Source: Actinocorallia herbida
GTDB taxonomy: Bacteria > Actinomycetota > Actinomycetes > Streptosporangiales > Streptosporangiaceae
NCBI RefSeq assembly: GCF_003751225.1
Contig: NZ_RJKE01000001.1
Coordinates: forward strand, 5,270,001-5,334,000
Reading direction: 5' to 3'
DNA: 64,000 nucleotides
The notes beneath the pieces were generated by a model that worked only from the letters and a program-made list of their open reading frames with translations, was not told the origin of the DNA and searched no databases. Of this stretch, positions 59,688 through 64,000 are shown piece by piece. Each line of letters begins with the position of its first letter. Position 1 is the stretch's first letter. The position numbers and the translations under genes are program-made.

Positions 59688-60899
59688 TCAGACCACCAGG
59701 GCGAAGCAGCCGAAGGCCACCGCCAGTATGCACGCCGCCACGCGGCGGGCCGTCCCGGCGCGTTCCCACGGGCTCTCCAGCGGCCGGGCGAACCTGACGA
59801 TCACCGCGAGCAGCCCGGCGAAGACCGGCAGCCAGGCCGCCCGCGCAAGAATCCAGCCCGCCGTGTCCGGCGCCTCGGTCAGTCCGGGAATCCGGCCGGC
59901 GTACGAGCCCGGGACGGCCGCGGCGAGCATCGCCGTCTGGTGCCAACACAGGATCGTCATCGCCGAAAGGTTGACGACCACCACCGGGACCCACAGGGCG
60001 GGCCGCTTCAGCAGCCGGGCCAGCCGGTCGCGCAGCAGGATCGCCGCGCCGGACTGGGCGGCGGCGAGCGCGAGGACGAGCAGGGACGGCGGGTGGGAGT
60101 TGGTGCGGGCCTGGCCGGGCACGCCCACCATCGACATCGGATAGTGGAAGGCGAGCAGCAGCGTGGCGAACAGCGCCGTGCCGCCCGCCAGCAGCAGCCA
60201 CGCCCCGGCGCGGCCCAGCCGCCTGTCCGCCCAGGACACGCCCAGCTGGTAGGCGAACATCCAGCCCGGCAGCACGTTGAGCAGACCCAGCCAGGACGGC
60301 GTCGCGTCCGCGTACGGGCCGTACCGCAGGAGGTCGACCACCGCGACCGAGCCGATCAGCGGGACCGCGGCCAGGCTGCCGAGGCGCGCGGACGCGCGGA
60401 CGCAGTACGGCGTGAGGGCCGTGACCACGGCGTAGACGCCGACGAACCACAGGGGCTGGACGACGAGGGTCGAGGCGGTGTGCAGCGTGGAGACCGGCAC
60501 GCCGAGGCCGTGATGGAGAAGGGGAAGCAGCAGCGCCCATACCGCCATGACGCCGACGACCGGCCGGCCCAGGCGCCGGAGGCGACCGGCCGTCCACCGT
60601 CCGGCGGAGCCGTCGCGGCGCCGGTAGGACAGGCCGGAAGAGTAGCCGCCGACCAGGAAGAAGACGCCCAGCATCTGGAGGATCCAACTGGCCGGGGCCA
60701 GCGCGGCGAACGTCGTCAGCGGACTGGCGTTGCGCAGGCCGCCGTCGGGGCCGAGGGTGAAGCCGCCGACCAGCCAGTGGCCGGTCGGGACGGCCAGCAG
60801 GGCCAGCGCGCGCAGGCCGTCGACGGCGCGGTCGCGATGGGCGGGGGTTCGCTCGTCGAGCCTGGCGCCGAGGGCGGCGAGCTTCGTGCCGGCCCTCAT
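59688..60899 (-). CDS. acyltransferase-3 family membrane protein
   Basis: The 403-residue protein has about ten transmembrane segments and the acyltransferase-3 start motif HRDRAVDGLRALALLAV with a His shortly after (GHWLVGG). Such enzymes O-acylate sugars, peptidoglycan or lipids at the membrane. Its ATG overlaps the stop of the DUF1023 gene by 4 bp, so the two are co-translated. Confidence 0.9.
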   Translation of the reverse strand: MRAGTKLAALGARLDERTPAHRDRAVDGLRALALLAVPTGHWLVGGFTLGPDGGLRNASPLTTFAALAPASWILQMLGVFFLVGGYSSGLSYRRRDGSAGRWTAGRLRRLGRPVVGVMAVWALLLPLLHHGLGVPVSTLHTASTLVVQPLWFVGVYAVVTALTPYCVRASARLGSLAAVPLIGSVAVVDLLRYGPYADATPSWLGLLNVLPGWMFAYQLGVSWADRRLGRAGAWLLLAGGTALFATLLLAFHYPMSMVGVPGQARTNSHPPSLLVLALAAAQSGAAILLRDRLARLLKRPALWVPVVVVNLSAMTILCWHQTAMLAAAVPGSYAGRIPGLTEAPDTAGWILARAAWLPVFAGLLAVIVRFARPLESPWERAGTARRVAACILAVAFGCFALVV

Positions 60900-61867
60900 G
60901 ACAGGCCACCGCCCGCGATGGCCGCGAACGCGGTCAGGGTGGAGGTGCCGGGGGTGAAGTACGCGCTGTGCGCCGGAACGTCGTCCGCGGGCAGGACGTT
61001 CGCGCCGAAGCCGGGCGAGGCGGGGTCCGCGCCGTGGCCCAGGCCCAGCAGTTCGACGTTCGGCACGCGGTCGATCCAGTCGTCCGGGGCCTTCGCCGCC
61101 CAGACGCGGGCGTCGGTGCCGAGCGCGGTGACGTCGTCCGCGCGCATGCCGGGTGAGCCCATGACCACGATGTCGCAGGCGTCGACGTCGTCGGCGGCGA
61201 GGCCGCAGACCACTGAGCCGTAGCTGTGGCAGAAGAGCGAGGGGTCGGGGCGGCCGACCGCGTCCAGGCCCTCGGTGAGCCGGGTCAGGCGCCGGGCGCC
61301 CGCCTCGGCGAGCCGGCCCGTCGCCATCTCCAGGCCGATGCCGGAGGGGGTGGTGTAGTCGGCCCAGGCGATGACGGCCGTGTCGTCGCCCGCCCGCTCC
61401 TGGAGGTCGGTGGCCCACCGCACCGTACGGTCGAACCTGGAGGCGTCGATGTCCGAGCCCGGGACGATCACCGCCACGTGGGCGGCATGGTCGAGATCGC
61501 CCACGACCCGCGCGACCAGTCCGCGCCCGCGCGGGTCGTACGCCAGTACCTGGTCGCCCGCGGACGCGTTGGCCGCGTAGCGCAGGCGCACGGGCGCGCC
61601 GTCGAGATTGCCGACCACCAGCGGATGTTCTTCGGCCAGTCTCTGCCCCTGGGCTCCGGTGAGCTCGGCGAAGAAGGCCGCCACCTCGGACGGGGCGGCC
61701 GTCGCCGGGTCCAGCCTTCCGGCCACGAGGTCGTCCGCCAGCCAGGCGCCGGCCCCGGGAAGCGGTCCGACCGACGCGCTCACGCCGCTCGCCGAAGCCC
61801 ATCCCACCGTGCCGCTGATCAGCGCGGCCAGTACAACGGTGCCCAGCCATGTCCCGATCCGGCGCAT
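60896..61867 (-). CDS. exported DUF1023 alpha/beta hydrolase
   Basis: The 323-residue protein has an N-terminal hydrophobic signal/anchor and a DUF1023 domain with nucleophile motif CHSYGS in LFCHSYGSVVCG and the preceding strand AVIAWADYTTP. DUF1023 proteins are predicted esterases/lipases typical of actinobacteria. GGAGG lies 7 bases before the ATG. Pairing with an acyltransferase suggests an acylation/deacylation module acting on an envelope component (inference). Confidence 0.9.
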   Translation of the reverse strand: MRRIGTWLGTVVLAALISGTVGWASASGVSASVGPLPGAGAWLADDLVAGRLDPATAAPSEVAAFFAELTGAQGQRLAEEHPLVVGNLDGAPVRLRYAANASAGDQVLAYDPRGRGLVARVVGDLDHAAHVAVIVPGSDIDASRFDRTVRWATDLQERAGDDTAVIAWADYTTPSGIGLEMATGRLAEAGARRLTRLTEGLDAVGRPDPSLFCHSYGSVVCGLAADDVDACDIVVMGSPGMRADDVTALGTDARVWAAKAPDDWIDRVPNVELLGLGHGADPASPGFGANVLPADDVPAHSAYFTPGTSTLTAFAAIAGGGLS

Positions 61868-61940
61868 TCGTCCGCCTCCCCCAGTCTCGTCCGTGATGAC
61901 GAGCCGAAGGTAGGAAGACGGCCGGTAGCGGAACATCACA

Positions 61941-61958
61941 CCGGGGAGCCAACCCCGG
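61941..61958. promoter_or_regulatory. inverted repeat upstream of the DUF1023 operon
   Basis: CCGGGG-AGCCAA-CCCCGG, about 75 bp upstream of the start, beside two copies of CCGGTAGC. An operator or hairpin; nothing more can be said. Confidence 0.3.
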
Positions 61959-62170
61959 AGCGGTACCCCGGTAGCACGAGGAGGTGCTCGGGGCTTTCGG
62001 TCGCGGTACCGAGCACCCGCCGCCACGGGAAACGGAATCGCGAGCGGGCCGCCCCGGTACCACGGGGGAGAGTCACTTCCCGAAATGCGTGATCCGGCCG
62101 ACCGGTAATGGAAAAATGCGGCCTCCGCAGAACTCGCGGGCGCGCACCGGAACTGAAGTAGTGTTGCCGC

Positions 62171-63163
62171 ATGGCTTTTCCCCCGCCTGATCCGAGAAGG
62201 CCACCGCAGGGTCGGCAACAATGGCACGCCCCGCAGCCGCCCGGCCGTTATCCGGGAAACGGCCATCGCGGGACGGGCGGGCCTCCGCAGCGCCCGGAGC
62301 CGCGCTGGCTGCGCTACGTCGGCGCGGTCCTCGTGCCCGTCGTCATCGGTGTGGCGACCATCGCGTGGAACGAGCACCGCGCACCGCAGCTGCAGGTCGA
62401 GGGCGAGAAGGCCAAGGAGACGGCGCGGACGCGCGAGCTGGCGGAGGATCCGCCGCTGCGGGTGCGGATCGAGGACTCCTGGGACGACCTGGACAACCAG
62501 TGGATCTTCCGGGATCCGCTCGCGGAGCGGGACATCGAGGCCATCGAGACCGCGGGTACCGACAGGACGTCGGGCATGACCCTCTGGGACATGGCCGACG
62601 ACCTGGGCGGTCTCCAGTTCAGCCGGCGCATCCAGCCCGACGGGTGCACCGACCGGTGCGGGGCGTCCAGCGCCCGGTTCAAGCTCCGGCTGACGGGGCA
62701 CCGCGACGAGCCCGTCCAGATCACCGAGATCAGCGCGCGCATCCTGTCGGAGCGGACCCCGCCGCGGGAGGCGCTGCTCGACCAGGGCACCGCGGGCTCC
62801 GGCGAGATCGAGTCGGGCGTCATCCTGCTGGACTCCGACCGGCCCCGGCTCCTCACCTACGCCGAGGACGCCTACGGCACCGGAAAGCCCGGCGGGCCCT
62901 ACTTCAACGAGAAGGCCGTCAGCCTGGCCATGGGAGAACTGCTCGTCTTCGACATCTTCGGCACCAGTTCCAGCTGGAACTACGAGTGGGAACTCGTCCT
63001 CTCCCTGATCGTCGACGGCACCGACGAGGAAATGGTCGTCCGCAGCAACGGCACCCCGACCGGCCCACCTTTCCTGACCCCAGGCCGCATAGGCGACCCA
63101 TCCGAATACATGGTCCACGTCTTCTGCGACATCGGCGCCCCCTGCGTCGTCGACCGCAACTGA
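62171..63163 (+). CDS. membrane-anchored protein of unknown function
   Basis: The 330-residue protein has a Pro/Gln/Arg-rich cytoplasmic N terminus (about 45 residues), one transmembrane helix (VGAVLVPVVIGVATIAW) and an extracytoplasmic beta-rich domain with paired cysteines (DGCTDRCG, FCDIGAPC). No Shine-Dalgarno is seen; TAGTGT ends 6 bp before the ATG, so a leaderless transcript is likely. The following gene begins 29 bp downstream. Family not recognised. Confidence 0.7.
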   Translation: MAFPPPDPRRPPQGRQQWHAPQPPGRYPGNGHRGTGGPPQRPEPRWLRYVGAVLVPVVIGVATIAWNEHRAPQLQVEGEKAKETARTRELAEDPPLRVRIEDSWDDLDNQWIFRDPLAERDIEAIETAGTDRTSGMTLWDMADDLGGLQFSRRIQPDGCTDRCGASSARFKLRLTGHRDEPVQITEISARILSERTPPREALLDQGTAGSGEIESGVILLDSDRPRLLTYAEDAYGTGKPGGPYFNEKAVSLAMGELLVFDIFGTSSSWNYEWELVLSLIVDGTDEEMVVRSNGTPTGPPFLTPGRIGDPSEYMVHVFCDIGAPCVVDRN

Positions 63164-63192
63164 CGCCCACCGGACGACCCGAGGGAGGCAAG

Positions 63193-63657
63193 GTGCGGAT
63201 ACCGCCGATCGCGGAGATCACGAACGGGCGACTGACGCTGCGGCTGACCGACCTGACGATCACCCAGACCTACGGAGGTCTCATCGAGGGCGCACCCTGC
63301 CGCTACCTCAACGACCGCAAGCTCCAGAGACTCAAGGAACGCAACCCGCCCCGCGCCGTGCACATCGTGGAGCCGCCGCGCATCACACCTCCGTGGGCCC
63401 GCACTGTCGGAAGCTACGGACCCGACGAGTTCCTCGGCCCCATGGAGGTGCTCCCGCCACTCCAGTGCGAGGGACTCTTCACCGGCCCCGGCACCTCCAA
63501 GCCCAGATCGTCCGACTTCCTCCACCTGACGACCGAGCTCATCATCGTCTGGTTCCAGGACCCGAGCCCGTCCCACATCCACCCCGACCTCGTCCCCCAG
63601 ATCCTCGCCGTCCCCTGGGACGACCTCGCCGAGGACTTCGGCGTCGACGACCTCTGA
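63193..63657 (+). CDS. unknown protein encoded with the preceding membrane protein
   Basis: The 154-residue soluble protein starts at GTG with GGAGG 4 bases upstream. It begins IPPIAEITNGRLTLRLTDLT and continues as a beta-rich small domain with two cysteines. No signal or membrane segment; family unknown. Close spacing suggests it works with the upstream membrane protein. Confidence 0.65.
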   Translation: MRIPPIAEITNGRLTLRLTDLTITQTYGGLIEGAPCRYLNDRKLQRLKERNPPRAVHIVEPPRITPPWARTVGSYGPDEFLGPMEVLPPLQCEGLFTGPGTSKPRSSDFLHLTTELIIVWFQDPSPSHIHPDLVPQILAVPWDDLAEDFGVDDL

Positions 63658-63879
63658 TCCAGGGCTCCGCCCTCTCCGTGCGCGCTCCCCACCGACCCGG
63701 GGACGGAGGCACCCGAGGAGAGGACCGACTCACGGCTGCGGGCTTTCCTCGTCGCCCAGCGGTGCGGTCATCGCCACCGCACCGCAGCTCTTGCTTGGCA
63801 TTTAGTTCACTATGTGGACATTTACCGACTTGATCATCTTTCTGTGGGATCACCGCGAGATTCAGACAGGTAGGTGGCT
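63658..63879. other. intergenic region with AT-rich segment
   Basis: About 220 bp. The part from 63790 to 63845 is AT-rich (TTGGCA at 63795-63800 could be a -35) and probably holds the promoter of the next gene. No gene or clear palindrome is seen. Confidence 0.4.
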
Positions 63880-64000
63880 GTGGGAAAGGTATTCGCACTC
63901 CGGCGGCGGTGGCGGTGCGCGGCGGTGGTCGTGGCGCTGGTGGGCGCCGTGATCGCGGGGGAGGCGGTCGTGGTGCCTCGGCCCGCGGTCGCGGCACCGG
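63880..64000 (+). CDS. partial secreted protein, 5' end only
   Basis: The frame from GTG 63880 encodes a classical signal peptide (basic LRRRWRC, Val/Ala core, AVAAP at the predicted cleavage region) and then leaves the window. An AGG-rich sequence precedes the GTG. The mature protein cannot be identified. Confidence 0.6.
   Translation, partial: MGKVFALRRRWRCAAVVVALVGAVIAGEAVVVPRPAVAAP

Noticed and set aside
1-64000. tRNA/rRNA genes, CRISPR arrays, complete transposases, integrases or phage genes
   Set aside because: I looked for conserved T-loop sequences, regular short repeats with spacers, DDE/recombinase motifs and structural phage genes and found none that I could support.

Overview
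The window is high-GC DNA with strong G/C bias at third codon positions, frequent GTG starts, several probably leaderless promoters, TetR/PucR/LuxR-LAL/MarR regulators, twin-arginine and Ala-rich signal peptides, and dense single-domain metabolic genes. This points to an actinomycete chromosome. A Streptosporangiales/Actinomadura-like host is my inference; no rRNA, tRNA or other marker here fixes the taxon. I see no complete insertion sequence, phage, CRISPR array or tRNA.

Layout. 0-9 kb: a gene running off the left edge; a TetR gene divergent from a Tat-exported alpha/beta hydrolase with two operator-like palindromes between them; small membrane proteins; a secreted ricin-fold-like protein; an orphan P-loop protein; a PucR regulator divergent from an HSL-type esterase; and a TPR protein. 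9-16.5 kb: a large LAL regulator, a PgdA/PuuE-like deacetylase, a deletion scar that beheads two divergent genes (an AraC regulator and a small secreted protein), and a secreted GH5 glycosidase with a perfect CRP-type palindrome at its promoter. 16.9-30 kb: a catabolic island of two minus-strand operons. One encodes an unknown protein, an HtaA-domain protein, a P450, a [3Fe-4S] ferredoxin, an acyl-CoA synthetase and an alcohol dehydrogenase. The other encodes an aldehyde dehydrogenase, a P450, a ferredoxin, a ferredoxin reductase and an alcohol dehydrogenase. An MFS exporter and a TetR gene lie between them. Together they could hydroxylate, oxidise and CoA-activate a hydrophobic substrate (inference).

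30-37 kb: a fused double-TetR regulator, a Csp-type copper-storage protein, two more TetR genes, a second ricin-fold-like secreted protein and an acyl-CoA synthetase. A motif GAATNNGACT lies before three transcription units. 37-54 kb: a Ser/Thr kinase with internal repeats, YigZ, an SDR, an RibD-type reductase, ArsR-SRPBCC, an old-yellow-enzyme reductase, and a MarR/quinone-reductase pair with three matching operators. It also holds a DUF6518-like membrane protein, a SWIM protein and an Rnl2-type RNA ligase. This stretch carries many broken or fused genes: an AAA remnant, an esterase with an internal deletion, an OYE remnant and a hydrolase-SDR chimera.

54-64 kb: the most striking locus. A secreted FG-GAP/VCBS propeller protein is translationally coupled (GTGA overlap) to an 808-residue secreted protein. 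That protein joins a CdtB-like (cytolethal distending toxin subunit B family) nuclease domain, an SGNH/GDSL hydrolase domain and a C-terminal FG-GAP propeller; catalytic residues of both enzymes appear intact. Next come a two-component system, an acyltransferase-3/DUF1023 pair, two linked unknown genes and a secreted protein running off the right edge.
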